Assembly (NCBI GenBank): GCA_020634565.1
Contig: JACKBN010000012.1
Location: 1-64,000, forward strand
Direction: 5' to 3'
Length of the DNA: 64,000 bases
Origin: Ardenticatenaceae bacterium
Lineage (GTDB): Bacteria; Chloroflexota; Anaerolineae; Promineifilales; Promineifilaceae
Part shown: positions 51,829 to 61,458 of the stretch, piece by piece
How positions within the stretch are numbered: position 1 is the first letter of the stretch
Layout: each line of letters begins with the position of its first letter
Position numbers and translations under genes: made by a program
Notes under the pieces: generated by a model
Databases searched by the model: none
Told to the model about the DNA's origin: nothing
Seen by the model: only the letters and a program-made list of their open reading frames with translations

Positions 51829-51900
51829 GAGACTGGAGATCGGAGATTAGAGATTGAGTGCAAAATCTCCAATCTCTAATCTCCAAATCTCCAATCTCCC
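51829..51900. repeat. inverted repeat with GGAGATTAGAGATTG units
   Basis: GGAGACTGGAGATCGGAGAT (left) is mirrored by CAATCTCTAATCTCC on the right (about 51871-51885), followed by more TCTCCAATCTCC units. It lies upstream of selD, in the divergent gap to fhaA. Confidence 0.65.
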
Positions 51901-52033
51901 AAAATTTATTGGTTAAAGATGAGGGAAAGTATACCGGATGCCTATGACCATGCAATGTAGCCTCATTTCAATTGACGGGCTGTTTTGCCAAACTTATAAT
52001 GGCCTGCACTGTGACAAATTATTGTGGAAATAG

Positions 52034-52837
52034 ATGATGACCAAACAGACACCATTCCAAAAATTTGAGGCTTTGGCCCAACAACTGGTTGAAGGCAGCT
52101 TGAACCGTTTCTTTGGCGGTACCGTCTCCTTGTCGGCCGTGGCGCTGGAGCTGGCGCGGGTGGCCGAAGATGGGGCGGTTGGCGGCGCTGCCCCCACGCA
52201 GTACGATATTCGGCTGAATCCGGCGGCGTTTGAGCAATTGGTGCAGGCGGAACCGGACGCGGTGGACCAGCTCAAGACGTACCTGGAGTCGTTTGCGCAG
52301 CAGGCGGAGCTGACCTTGCCCCAATCTGTCTACCTGACGTTGATTGCTGATCCGGCCGTTGACCAGCGGGCCATTTTAGTAGAGGCGGTGGTGACGGAAC
52401 GGCCGTCTACCCACGCCATCACCCAAATCCGTCAGATGGAAGATGGTGGCGATCTCTTTGCCGCCGACATCGCTGCCCTGGATGCGTACCTCATTGTGGA
52501 TGGTCAGCGCCATGTGCCGTTGACTAAGGCGGTCACCAGTTTGGGACGCAGCACGGAGAATGATGTGGTGCTGGATGCGCCTTCTGTGAGCCGTAAACAT
52601 GCCCAAATTCGCTGGCGATACGGCCGTTTCATTCTCTATGATGTCAGCAACCGGGGACGAACACGCGTGAACAACCAGTCCGTTAATGAAACCGTGCTCA
52701 AATCCGGCGACGTGATTGGCCTGAGCGACGTGCTGCTCATCTATGGCGAGGGAGACACCCAGCCGCGGCCCCGGCCACGATCTACCACCAATCTAACTGA
52801 TGAAACCCAAATCCGACCTCCATCTAACAATCAATGA
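52034..52837 (+). CDS. fhaA: FhaA-type protein: DUF3662 plus FHA domain
   Basis: 267 aa. Residues 1-120 are the DUF3662 (FhaA N-terminal) domain starting FQKFEALAQQLVEGSLNRFF. Residues 165-245 are an FHA domain with the phosphothreonine-binding pattern SLGRSTENDVVLDAPSVSRK followed by HAQI. FHA modules bind pThr made by Hanks-type kinases such as the one at 26883. The stop overlaps the start of the next FHA gene by four bases (ATGA). Confidence 0.88.
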   Translation: MMTKQTPFQKFEALAQQLVEGSLNRFFGGTVSLSAVALELARVAEDGAVGGAAPTQYDIRLNPAAFEQLVQAEPDAVDQLKTYLESFAQQAELTLPQSVYLTLIADPAVDQRAILVEAVVTERPSTHAITQIRQMEDGGDLFAADIAALDAYLIVDGQRHVPLTKAVTSLGRSTENDVVLDAPSVSRKHAQIRWRYGRFILYDVSNRGRTRVNNQSVNETVLKSGDVIGLSDVLLIYGEGDTQPRPRPRSTTNLTDETQIRPPSNNQ

Positions 52838-53268
52838 GTGCTGAACTAATTCTACTAATTTTTCGTGTATTGAGCGGCCTGCTGCTGCTCGGGTTCCTGG
52901 GGAGCATTGCCTGGCTGATTTACCGCGATATGCAGGTCACCACCGCGGCTTTGCAGGAACAGGAACGGCCGTACGGCCGTTTGCGTATCATTGCCAATGA
53001 GGTGGAGCAGCCCGCCGTGAACACCATTTACCCGCTGCTGCCCATCACCAGCATTGGCCGCGCTGCCAGCAACACCATCGTATTGCCCGATGGCTTTGCC
53101 AGTGGCGAACACGCCCTGATCACCCGCCGCGAGGGCAAGTGGTGGCTGGAGGATCGGGGCAGCCGGAATGGTACCCTGCTGAACGATGTGGTTTTGGAGG
53201 GAACGGCCGTTATCAGCGCCGGAGATGTCATTGCTGTGGGGGGAACCCTGCTGAAACTTGAATTATAA
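52834..53268 (+). CDS. fhaB: FhaB-type membrane-anchored FHA protein
   Basis: 144 aa. One N-terminal transmembrane helix (LILLIFRVLSGLLLLGFLGS) and a cytoplasmic FHA domain (about 60-140) with SIGRAASNTIVLPDGFASGE, HALI and RGSRNGTLLND. Translationally coupled to fhaA. Contains two overlapping copies of the iterated octamer (52965-52980). Pair typical of signalling from Ser/Thr kinases. Confidence 0.88.
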   Translation: MSAELILLIFRVLSGLLLLGFLGSIAWLIYRDMQVTTAALQEQERPYGRLRIIANEVEQPAVNTIYPLLPITSIGRAASNTIVLPDGFASGEHALITRREGKWWLEDRGSRNGTLLNDVVLEGTAVISAGDVIAVGGTLLKLEL

Positions 53269-53363
53269 ACCAACCCCAAAACGACGCCCCAATTGTTTGT
53301 ATTGCAACCTACTATTTGCCATAATTTGCGCCAAATTATGTTGGAAAATGGAGGTAGTCTAAG

Positions 53364-54473
53364 ATTAAGACCAAATTTATAAACCTACAATTCTGGTTGA
53401 TGGCGTTAAGCCTGTTGCTCTTACCCCTGGCTCTGGCTGGCTGTGGTGCTGATGAGGATGATGCCGAGGCAAATGCCGATGGCAAACTCCTTATCCTCGA
53501 ATGGTCCGGCTATGAAGCCACAGAATATCCCCAATTTTACGCCCCCTTTACTGAAAAGTATGCTGATAACCTAGACGAAGTTGTTGAATACAGCTTCTTT
53601 GCCGATGATGCCGAAGCGTTGGCCAAGATGCAGTCAGACATTGGCGCCGACCTGGTGCATCCGTGCAACTCCTGGTGGCAGCTCTATGTAGACAATGGAT
53701 TGGTTCAGCCAATCGACACATCGCGCCTGAGCAATTGGGACAAAGTTCAGAATGATCTGGCGGCGATGGGTCAGTTTAACGGTGAGCAATATTTTGTGCC
53801 CTGGGAATGGGGCTATGAATCAATGCTGGTACGCACCGATCTTGTCGAGGAAGTGCCGGATGCCTGGATTGACCTCTGGGACCCCCAATATGCGGGGCAT
53901 GTGGCCATCTGGGATTCAGCCGAAACAAATTACGTGATGACCGCATTGGCGTTGGGTTTTGATCCGTGGGGCACTACACCCGAGCAGGAAGCAGAAATTG
54001 AGCAAAAGCTAATCGAGTTGAAGCCTAATTTGCTGACGTATTGGTCAGATTACACGGAAGCTTATGATTTGCCTGCCTCCGGGGATGCCTGGATTATTGC
54101 CGGGGCGTGGCAGGATGCTTACGCCTATCTGGAAAGTGACGGCTATGAAGTCGCCTACGTGCAGCCAGAGGAAGGGCGTCTGGGCTGGGTTTGTGGCTTT
54201 GGCCTCAGCGCCAACTCTGGCGATTTGGACCTGGCGTACGAGTTTCTTGATGCAGCCATTGCCGACGAGTCGATGGCCGCCCTGGCCAATGAATATTGGT
54301 ACGGCCCAGCCAACACGACCAGCCTGCCGCTCATTGATGAGTACGTGGTTGATTTTATGGATCTGGATGAGGTTGACACGCTGACCGAACGCACCGTTTT
54401 GTATCAGCCGTTGACTGAAGAACAACGCATTGCCCGCACCACGTTGTGGGATACGGTAAAGGCATCGCCCTAA
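53364..54473 (+). CDS. potD: polyamine-type ABC transporter substrate-binding lipoprotein
   Basis: 369 aa from ATT 53364, or 357 from ATG 53400. The first gives MKTKFINLQFWLMALSLLLL, a normal lipoprotein signal with lipobox LALAGC, and GGAGGT lies eight bases upstream; the second lacks the basic n-region. The mature part is a type-F periplasmic-binding fold similar to PotD/PotF (LLILEWSGYEATEYPQF; GADLVHPCNSWWQLYVDNGL; PWEWGYESMLVRTDLV). Binds spermidine, putrescine or related cations. Operon with potB and potC. Confidence 0.88.
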   Translation: MKTKFINLQFWLMALSLLLLPLALAGCGADEDDAEANADGKLLILEWSGYEATEYPQFYAPFTEKYADNLDEVVEYSFFADDAEALAKMQSDIGADLVHPCNSWWQLYVDNGLVQPIDTSRLSNWDKVQNDLAAMGQFNGEQYFVPWEWGYESMLVRTDLVEEVPDAWIDLWDPQYAGHVAIWDSAETNYVMTALALGFDPWGTTPEQEAEIEQKLIELKPNLLTYWSDYTEAYDLPASGDAWIIAGAWQDAYAYLESDGYEVAYVQPEEGRLGWVCGFGLSANSGDLDLAYEFLDAAIADESMAALANEYWYGPANTTSLPLIDEYVVDFMDLDEVDTLTERTVLYQPLTEEQRIARTTLWDTVKASP

Positions 54474-54547
54474 ACGGCGTTTTGCACTAAAAATCACACG
54501 GATTCTCCGCCTGGGGAATCCGTGGTTGTTTGTTTTCGGGAGAATTT

Positions 54548-55399
54548 ATGGAGCAAAACGGCCGTATCGCCATCTTAATCACGCCCACAGCCTTGTTCCT
54601 CACCGGGCTGTTTCTCATCCCACTGCTGTTTATGGCTCTTTTCTCGTTTCGCGAAGGATCGTTTGGCGAAGCGCAGAGCGCCTTCACCTTGCGTCACTAC
54701 ACCGAGTTTTTTGCCAACGAGGCATACCTGCGTCTGCTGTGGCGCTCGGTAATGCTGTCCTTTGGCGTTTCGCTGCTGACCGTGCTGTTTGCTTACCCGG
54801 TAGCTTACTATCTTTCCTTTTACGCTGGCGACAAGAAGTATGTGCTGCTGACCATCATCATTGTACCCGCCTGGGTGAGCTACCTGCTGCGGGTGCTGTC
54901 CTGGAAAGTGATCTTGGGTGGGTCGGGAGCGTTGGCTTCGTTCCTTAGCTGGTTGGGGTTGGCACAGGAGGGTAGTTCACTGCTGCTGTTCAGCCCGGAG
55001 GCGGTGGTGGTGACGCTGTTGTACGTTTGGGTGCCTTTTGTGGCCTTGCCCATCTTTGCTGGGCTGGAGCGTATCCACCCGGATTTGCTAGAGGCAGCCT
55101 ATGATTTGGGCTGTAATCGCTTGCAAACTTTCTGGCGCGTTACGTTGCCGCTTAGTTTGCCTGGGCTATTGGCCGGCTTCCTCTTTGTTTTCATCCCCAC
55201 CGTGGGCGAATACGTGACCCCCGCGCTGGTCGGCGGGCCGGAGGGCATCATGTTTGGCAACATCGTGCGTGACCAATTCTTGCGTGCCCTCAACTGGCCA
55301 TCTGGCGCATTGATGAGTCTGGCGATGCTGGTGGTTGTGTTGGTGCCTTTGTTTATCCTCAGCCGCTTTGTGCGACTGTCTGAATTGGCAGGCTTCTAA
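54548..55399 (+). CDS. potB: spermidine/putrescine ABC transporter permease 1
   Basis: 283 aa, six transmembrane helices. The EAA loop (LEAAYDLGCNRLQTFWRVTL, PLSLPG) contacts the ATPase. The start at 54548 has GGGAG nine bases upstream; a longer frame from 54530 is not supported. It stops one base before potC starts at 55401. Confidence 0.92.
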   Translation: MEQNGRIAILITPTALFLTGLFLIPLLFMALFSFREGSFGEAQSAFTLRHYTEFFANEAYLRLLWRSVMLSFGVSLLTVLFAYPVAYYLSFYAGDKKYVLLTIIIVPAWVSYLLRVLSWKVILGGSGALASFLSWLGLAQEGSSLLLFSPEAVVVTLLYVWVPFVALPIFAGLERIHPDLLEAAYDLGCNRLQTFWRVTLPLSLPGLLAGFLFVFIPTVGEYVTPALVGGPEGIMFGNIVRDQFLRALNWPSGALMSLAMLVVVLVPLFILSRFVRLSELAGF

Positions 55400-55400
55400 C

Positions 55401-56189
55401 ATGAAAAGATTTGGTTTGACCTACTTTTGGCTGCTGGCCATCTTTTTGTACCTGCCAATATTTCTGCTTGTGGTCTTTTCCTTCAACGATGCTGAGTCGT
55501 TACGTTTTCCCCTCTCCGGCTTTACCGTGCGTTGGTATGAGTCGCTGCTTGACGCGGGCGAACTGCTGCAATCAGCCGGAAATAGCATCATCGTGGGCAT
55601 TTGGTCGTCGCTGTTGGCCACTGTGCTGGGCACGATGGCGGCCATTGCTGTGGTGCGCTATGACTTCCCCGGTAAGCAGGCCCTGTTGGCGGTGGCTGCG
55701 CTGCCGCTGGTGATCCCATCGGTGGTCATTGGTGTGGCGCTGCTGATCTTATTCCGCCAAATGCTGGATGTGGAGCTGAGTCTGCTGACGGTAGGGTTAG
55801 GGCATGTGGTCATTAACATCCCCATTGTGATGCTGATTGTGGCGGCACGATTGGCTGGCTTCCCCACTAATTTGGAAGAGGCTGCCATGGATTTGGGCTG
55901 CACGTACTGGGGCGCCCTGCGCCGGGTGACGCTGCCCATTTGCCTACCCGCCCTCTTTGCCGCCTTTTTAACGGCGTTCACCACTTCGGTGGATGAATAC
56001 GCCATGAGCGTTTTTCTGGTGGGCACAGACGCCACGCTGCCGATCTACATGTACTCCCAACTGCGCTTTCCCCGCCGGCTGCCTGTTGTGGTGGCTCTGG
56101 GCTCTATCATTTTGGTGCTGTCCATTGGCGTCATTCTGGTTTCGGAATGGCTGCGCCGCCGAGATTCAACTGGTGAAGCCAGCGCCTAG
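55401..56189 (+). CDS. potC: spermidine/putrescine ABC transporter permease 2
   Basis: 262 aa, six transmembrane helices, EAA loop EEAAMDLGCTYWGALRRVTL followed by PICLPALF. The start at ATG 55401 directly follows the potB stop, which marks translational coupling. The ATPase gene potA is not adjacent: the next gene downstream is unrelated and upstream is FHA, so PotA must come from elsewhere. Confidence 0.92.
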   Translation: MKRFGLTYFWLLAIFLYLPIFLLVVFSFNDAESLRFPLSGFTVRWYESLLDAGELLQSAGNSIIVGIWSSLLATVLGTMAAIAVVRYDFPGKQALLAVAALPLVIPSVVIGVALLILFRQMLDVELSLLTVGLGHVVINIPIVMLIVAARLAGFPTNLEEAAMDLGCTYWGALRRVTLPICLPALFAAFLTAFTTSVDEYAMSVFLVGTDATLPIYMYSQLRFPRRLPVVVALGSIILVLSIGVILVSEWLRRRDSTGEASA

Positions 56190-56342
56190 CGGCTGCCTCA
56201 AAGCCGTCTCGCGGCCAGGAAAACGCGTGAAAAGTACGTGATTTAGTTGGTGGTGCCAATTTCCCCTTAAAGGAAAAACATAAGAGCCTGCGTTTATCGC
56301 CTCAAAGAGTTTGTACTGTCTTACTTTATGGAGGTAAACGTA

Positions 56343-59300
56343 ATGTCTCAATCATCTTTTCGTGTATACGGCCGTATTATCCGTCAGGATAACCAGCAAG
56401 GGATTCATGGCCTGTTGGTGGAAGCCTGGGATGACGATCGCTGCGGCGACGACTGTCTGGGCTGGGATTTGACCAACCGCGACGGTTCCTATTCCATTTC
56501 CTTCAGCGCCGCCGATTTTAAGGAACCGGGCGAAGGTGCGCCGGAAATTTACCTGAAGATTCGGGATCGAGACGGCCGTCTTCTTCTCGACACCCGCAGC
56601 CAGAAACACCATTGCCAAGCGGGTCACACCGTCGAACTCAACCTGGCGCTGGCGCCCGACATGCTGTGGTGGCACCGGCAAACCCCCATTAGCTGGGAAT
56701 GCCCCGACGACCCGCTGCTGCCGGAAATTGTCCTGGAAGATATTCAAGAAGCGCTGACGCTGGTCACCAGCAGCCGCCAGACGACGTACGGCCAGCGGTT
56801 GGAAGCCCTCATTTGCGCCATTCCGCCCATCAACCTGCTCAACAACATCATGGCCGATGCCTGTGCCACGCTGCAAGGCGACCTCGCCGCTGCCGGGCGC
56901 TACCGCGACCTGCTGGATGCGTTGTGCGCTGTGCAGTCCAAAGAAAAAAGCTGCGGGCACGACACCCTCGACGACATCTTTGCCCATCCCACACCTGCGC
57001 CCACCGGCAAATGCCAGCCCTGCGACTGTGAAGAACCTTGCGATGAAGACGCCCGCGACCCGGATTGCCCCTGCAAACCGTCCTTGATTGCCCGCGACAA
57101 AACCAAAATGCTGCTCATGGCGGCGTTGCATATTGCCTGTGACCATGAGAAAAGCGCCAAAACGTACGTCAAAACGATTCTGGACCAGGTGGCGCGGTAT
57201 GAGTTTTTGGCCAGCCTGCACCGTGCGGCCGTTAAAGCGCTGTATGGCGATGCGGCGGCCTTGGTTCAGTTCCGCGACTTGCTGGAGCTGTTCCTCTACC
57301 CCGGCACCGGCCAGGGCTGCGGCTGCAAATGCGGCGGCCTAAGCTGCTGTGCTTGCTTGGATCAGGAAATGGTCGCCTGCCTGCGCCAGATGGTGGGCCT
57401 GTGGCAACACATTCACTGCTACACCGTCACCGACGTGCAGCCCGCCCGCGCCTGCCCTGGCGACGAAATTGTCATCAAGGGGCATGGCTTTGGCCAGGAA
57501 GCTGGTACGGTCGCTTTCCGCCAGAAAGGCTCGATGGCCTTTGGTGCCCCGATTGCGGTCGAATCCTGGTGCGATGAGCAAATCACGGTTATCGTGCCCG
57601 AGGGTGCGGGCTGTGGCTTGCAGCTGGTCCTGCCTGCGAATACGGTGGAGGTGTGCGGCCGTTTCTTGCAATACCGTCCCACCGGCTGCCTGAAAGCCGA
57701 CTTTGAAGGCACCTCCGCCGAGATTTTGCAGTTTACCGTGAAGGGTCGCCAGGATGGCGAATGCCTGGAACCGGGTGCCGTACTGCCTATCCGCTGGAAA
57801 ACCTGCGCCACCGACCGGGTACGCGTGGAGATTGTCAACACTGAGACGGGCACCATGATTGCGGCGCAAGACCCCGCCGAACCGCGCGGCCGTTGGGACT
57901 TTGCCCAGACCAACTTCACCCAAACCACCCACGTCACTGTGCGCATCGTGGCCCAAGGCAAGTGCAAACCGCCTCAGGTTTCAGCTGAAATGAGCTTCCG
58001 CTTCCAGCGCCAGCCTAAACTGACGGTGCAGGGGTTGGAAATTACGCAGGCCATCCAGCATTACCGCGCCGCAGCTCATTTAGATGACGCGGCCGATCGT
58101 GGCCCGGACAACAGTTTGCGCTTGGTGACCAACAAAACTGCCTGGGTGCGCACTTACCTGCGCAGTGGCCAAAGCCCGGCCTTCGACAACGGCCAGCTGG
58201 CTAACGTCACCGGCACGTTGACCGTAGAGCGCCGCGTCAACAACGTGTGGAACACCATCGCCACCCTGCTGCCGCAAAATGGCCCCCTGACTGCCGAAGA
58301 TAGCTTCATCAGCCTGGACGCCGAGCGCGGCAACATCGACAACACGCTGAACTTCATCGTGCCGGCGGCGATGATGACCGGGCTGCTGCGCTTCACCGTG
58401 AACGTAGCTTCTCCTTATGCAGATTGTCCGGGGAATACGGCCGTTGGCTCTGCCACTGTCGATGTGAATTTGACCCAAACGCTCAACGCCGCCTTCATCA
58501 CCATCGGCTACAACGGGCCAGACGCCAGCGACATGAACACGCTCAACCTGCCCGCACCGACGCTGGCCGACTGCCAGGCGGAAACCAGCTGGGCCATGAC
58601 CACCTACCCGGTATCCGGTGCGCCGAATGTGCGTATTGCTGGCACCTTTACCACCAACACGCCGCTCGATGACCCACGCAGCTGCAATGGCTGCTGTTCG
58701 CCCAATTGGGGCACACTGCTGCCACAGGTTGCCGCTTTGGTTGCGGCTGATCAGGCGGCGAATCCTGGGCAGCCGTGGGTTTACTACGGCCTCATCAACA
58801 ACGGTATTCCGGTGAACGTGCCGGGCTGCAACGGCGTGGCCACGGGTGGTCTGGCAGGGCGTCCTCAGACCTACGCTCATGAGATCGGGCACCAGTTTGG
58901 TCTGCCTCACGCCCGCTGCGGCAACTCGGGCACGGGCAACGCCAGCTATCCCATCTACGAACCGTACGATTTGCCAGTGGATGTGCCCGCTAATCCGGTC
59001 AGTTCGACTAACTGGACGATGGCCAGCATCGGCGAGTATGGTTTGGACATCAACAACGGCAACATCGCCAATCCTAACGATGCCGAAGATTTCATGTCGT
59101 ACTGTGGCCCGCGCTGGATTTCGGTGTTCACGCACAACTACCTGGTGAACCGGATGGAACTGACGCCAACGACGATTCCTACGGGCAGCGGCGCAGCAAC
59201 CAACCGCGTCATTCAGGACAATGAACCGAACTTCAGCAAACGCACCGATGTCATCAAGCCGCTCGTTTACCTGATTGGTTCGCTGTCGGCGGACGGGCAG

Positions 59301-60197
59301 GTGGAAATCAGCAGCGTGGCCCGGTTGGAGACGCGCTATCTGGTCGGCGACGGCCGTTCCACCCGCTACATCGCCCAATTGCTGGGTGAAGAAGGGCAAA
59401 TCATCAGCCAGGACGTGCTGTACGCCTACACAGCCGACGGCTGCTGTGATGATGATTCCTCTGGTTGTGGCGGTGGCTGCGAGGGCTGCGGCTGTGACGA
59501 CGATGGTCGCGACAAAGGCCCGGTGATGATCAAAGGCATGTTGGATGATCTGGCGCCTGGGCAGACGCTGCGCATTGTCAAAGATGGCGAAACGGTTTGG
59601 GAACGCACCGCCCCGAAGGAACGGCCGCAAATCAGCAACATTCGCACGCAGATGGGTAAGGACGGCCGTTTCAGCCTCAGCTGGCAGGGTCAATCGTACC
59701 GGGATGAGCAGCCGGAATACTGGATTCGCTGGTCCCGCGATGGCCAGCACTGGCATGCGCTGATGGTGGGCGTGACGGATAACAAGATCAATCTGGACCT
59801 GGAGCAGCTGCCCAGCGGTGCGATTCAGTTCCAGGTGATGGCTCACGATGGCTTCCACACGACTACCGCTGAAAGCAAGCCCGTTGAAATTGCTGCCCGA
59901 CCGCCCGTGGTGACCATCCTGTATCCGCAGCGTGACGACCTGGCCTACGACGAACGCCAACTGCACCTCTGGGGCACCGCTGACAGTCGCTCGGGCCACG
60001 ACCTGACCGACGAGCAGTTTGTCTGGACCATAAACGGCAAGGAAGTGGGCCGCGGGCGCGACCTCTGGGTAGACAATCCCGGCGCTGGCACGCACGAGGT
60101 TCAGCTGAGCGTGGCGGATGGTGAGTTGGTTGGGGTGGCGGAAACGGCCGTAACGATTCAACCTACCGACAATACGCCACCCGTTGACGTGAAGTAG
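56343..60197 (+). CDS. large metzincin-like metalloprotease with TTR-like, IPT/TIG and Ig-like domains
   Basis: 1284 aa, no signal peptide seen. Start 56343, with GGAGGT just upstream. Domains: transthyretin-like (about 1-105, FRVYGRIIRQDNQQGIHGLL), a Cys-rich helical region, an IPT/TIG domain (about 365-450, VTDVQPARACPGDEIVIKGH, GFG), an Ig-like domain (about 460-555), then the peptidase with the zinc motif HEIGHQFGLPH (first His near 846) and a Met-turn DFMSYC (Met near 918). Two C-terminal beta-sandwich modules follow. Cys-rich clusters occur at 215-245 and 1030-1050. A terminator follows. Confidence 0.85.
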   Translation: MSQSSFRVYGRIIRQDNQQGIHGLLVEAWDDDRCGDDCLGWDLTNRDGSYSISFSAADFKEPGEGAPEIYLKIRDRDGRLLLDTRSQKHHCQAGHTVELNLALAPDMLWWHRQTPISWECPDDPLLPEIVLEDIQEALTLVTSSRQTTYGQRLEALICAIPPINLLNNIMADACATLQGDLAAAGRYRDLLDALCAVQSKEKSCGHDTLDDIFAHPTPAPTGKCQPCDCEEPCDEDARDPDCPCKPSLIARDKTKMLLMAALHIACDHEKSAKTYVKTILDQVARYEFLASLHRAAVKALYGDAAALVQFRDLLELFLYPGTGQGCGCKCGGLSCCACLDQEMVACLRQMVGLWQHIHCYTVTDVQPARACPGDEIVIKGHGFGQEAGTVAFRQKGSMAFGAPIAVESWCDEQITVIVPEGAGCGLQLVLPANTVEVCGRFLQYRPTGCLKADFEGTSAEILQFTVKGRQDGECLEPGAVLPIRWKTCATDRVRVEIVNTETGTMIAAQDPAEPRGRWDFAQTNFTQTTHVTVRIVAQGKCKPPQVSAEMSFRFQRQPKLTVQGLEITQAIQHYRAAAHLDDAADRGPDNSLRLVTNKTAWVRTYLRSGQSPAFDNGQLANVTGTLTVERRVNNVWNTIATLLPQNGPLTAEDSFISLDAERGNIDNTLNFIVPAAMMTGLLRFTVNVASPYADCPGNTAVGSATVDVNLTQTLNAAFITIGYNGPDASDMNTLNLPAPTLADCQAETSWAMTTYPVSGAPNVRIAGTFTTNTPLDDPRSCNGCCSPNWGTLLPQVAALVAADQAANPGQPWVYYGLINNGIPVNVPGCNGVATGGLAGRPQTYAHEIGHQFGLPHARCGNSGTGNASYPIYEPYDLPVDVPANPVSSTNWTMASIGEYGLDINNGNIANPNDAEDFMSYCGPRWISVFTHNYLVNRMELTPTTIPTGSGAATNRVIQDNEPNFSKRTDVIKPLVYLIGSLSADGQVEISSVARLETRYLVGDGRSTRYIAQLLGEEGQIISQDVLYAYTADGCCDDDSSGCGGGCEGCGCDDDGRDKGPVMIKGMLDDLAPGQTLRIVKDGETVWERTAPKERPQISNIRTQMGKDGRFSLSWQGQSYRDEQPEYWIRWSRDGQHWHALMVGVTDNKINLDLEQLPSGAIQFQVMAHDGFHTTTAESKPVEIAARPPVVTILYPQRDDLAYDERQLHLWGTADSRSGHDLTDEQFVWTINGKEVGRGRDLWVDNPGAGTHEVQLSVADGELVGVAETAVTIQPTDNTPPVDVK

Positions 60198-60199
60198 AT

Positions 60200-60241
60200 T
60201 GACAGGGTGACAAGGTGACGGGGTGACAAGGTGACAAGGTG
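60200..60241. repeat. GGTGACAAG tandem repeat after the metalloprotease gene
   Basis: Five units of a GGTGACAA-like 8-10-mer in a row just after the stop codon and before the terminator. Confidence 0.6.
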
Positions 60242-60268
60242 TACTTGCCCTTTTTAGCCCTGCGTCAG

Positions 60269-60303
60269 GCGGCGATGAGTTTCGGCTTGTCGCCGCTTTT
60301 TTT
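60269..60303 (+). terminator. Rho-independent terminator of the metalloprotease gene
   Basis: GCGGCGA (60269-60275) and TCGCCGC (60290-60296) form the stem, followed by TTTTTTT (60297-60303). Confidence 0.85.
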
Positions 60304-60443
60304 GCTTTATGGAGATTGTTGTTGGAGAGAGAAACGGGAAGAAGCTATTTTAGGTTCTAAACAGCTCGTGTCGTTTCTTCTTCAACTCCATTATGTTTTC
60401 CATCGACTAGGTGTAGATATCTTCGGTTCGCAGCACGAATTTC

Positions 60444-61436
60444 TTAGCCAAAACCTCGCTCGTCTTTGTCGTCGCTGGCGGCGTCATCGTCGAGGATGGT
60501 GGGGGGGAGCATCGGTTCGTAGGGCATGACAAAGTAGCCGCGGGTGACTTTGTCCTTCTTGCCGATGCGCTGGACGCTTTGCATGCCGCCGTTGCCATCG
60601 GGCCAGGATTCCACAAAGACGTCGTTGCGGCGCGGGTAGTTGGGATCGTAAACGAGGATGCGAATACGGCCGTCTTCCAATTCCTTATACTGACAGGCCA
60701 AAATCTGGTGGTTGTGCCAGATTTGCATCGTGTCTTTGGTGCTGACGTACACCATACCGATGGGGGTGGGCACGCCGTTGTCCAGGTTTTGGCGCAGGAT
60801 TTTGAGCTCTTCGCCGGTACGCCGGTGAACGGCCGTATCTGGCAAGCTCATCCAGCGGGCAAAACGGGCCACTTGGGTGCCGCCCGTTAGGCTGTCCACC
60901 TGGCGGGTGTGGATGTAGCGATGCAGTGGCGTCACCCGCCCTGGGCGACGGCGGCGCTGGGGAATTTGCCGTCCAGCCAGCAAGAAGTCCATGGCGGTGG
61001 CGCACATGCCGCCGCACAGCCCATAAATGGCGCTCACGCTGGGAATGTCCGGTACCGATGGCACCGAAAACGGAATCCAGTAACCGGGGTAGCGATTGAC
61101 GAATTGGAAACCGTGCGTAGCGGGGGTAAATTCGACGGGTGGAATTTCCGGCAGGCGGTAGTCGCGCTGATCAGGCTGCACATCCGCTTTGTGGGTGCGA
61201 TTTTCACCGTGATGTTTGTAGCTAAAGTGCAGGTACGGCCGAAAAATATCGGCAAAGTCCAAATCGCGGCTCTGGTCGTAGTTGACAGTGAACACGCCCT
61301 TTTCATCCGAGAGGCCGGGTTCCACGGTCAAATCATCATCTTCGGTCAAAACATCCGCATCAAACAGGCGGACAGTTACGTTGGCGGCAGGTGTGCCATT
61401 GGCAAATTGAACAACCCCGGTGAATGTTTGAGACAT
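60444..61436 (-). CDS. papain-like protein with N-terminal transthyretin-like domain
   Basis: 330 aa from ATG 61436; an upstream in-frame start adds four residues. Residues 1-95 are a transthyretin-like domain (TFTGVVQFANGTPAANVTVR) similar in layout to the start of the adjacent metalloprotease. Then comes a papain/C39-like segment: a Cys in YGLCGGMCATAMDFLLAG, a His in WHNHQILA and an acid in ILVYDPNYP. No signal peptide. Peptidase activity is inferred from these three motifs. Confidence 0.6.
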   Translation of the reverse strand: MSQTFTGVVQFANGTPAANVTVRLFDADVLTEDDDLTVEPGLSDEKGVFTVNYDQSRDLDFADIFRPYLHFSYKHHGENRTHKADVQPDQRDYRLPEIPPVEFTPATHGFQFVNRYPGYWIPFSVPSVPDIPSVSAIYGLCGGMCATAMDFLLAGRQIPQRRRRPGRVTPLHRYIHTRQVDSLTGGTQVARFARWMSLPDTAVHRRTGEELKILRQNLDNGVPTPIGMVYVSTKDTMQIWHNHQILACQYKELEDGRIRILVYDPNYPRRNDVFVESWPDGNGGMQSVQRIGKKDKVTRGYFVMPYEPMLPPTILDDDAASDDKDERGFG

Positions 61437-61458
61437 GAAACCCTCCAATTATATTTTT

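Noticed and set aside
53397..54473. potD start at TTG 53397 or ATG 53400
   Set aside because: Either removes the basic part of the signal peptide and has no ribosome site at proper distance; ATT 53364 fits better, although rare.
58080..60161. 693-aa open frame antisense to the metalloprotease gene
   Set aside because: Shadow of a GC-biased real gene with clear domains on the plus strand; no start signals and no domain in the antisense product.
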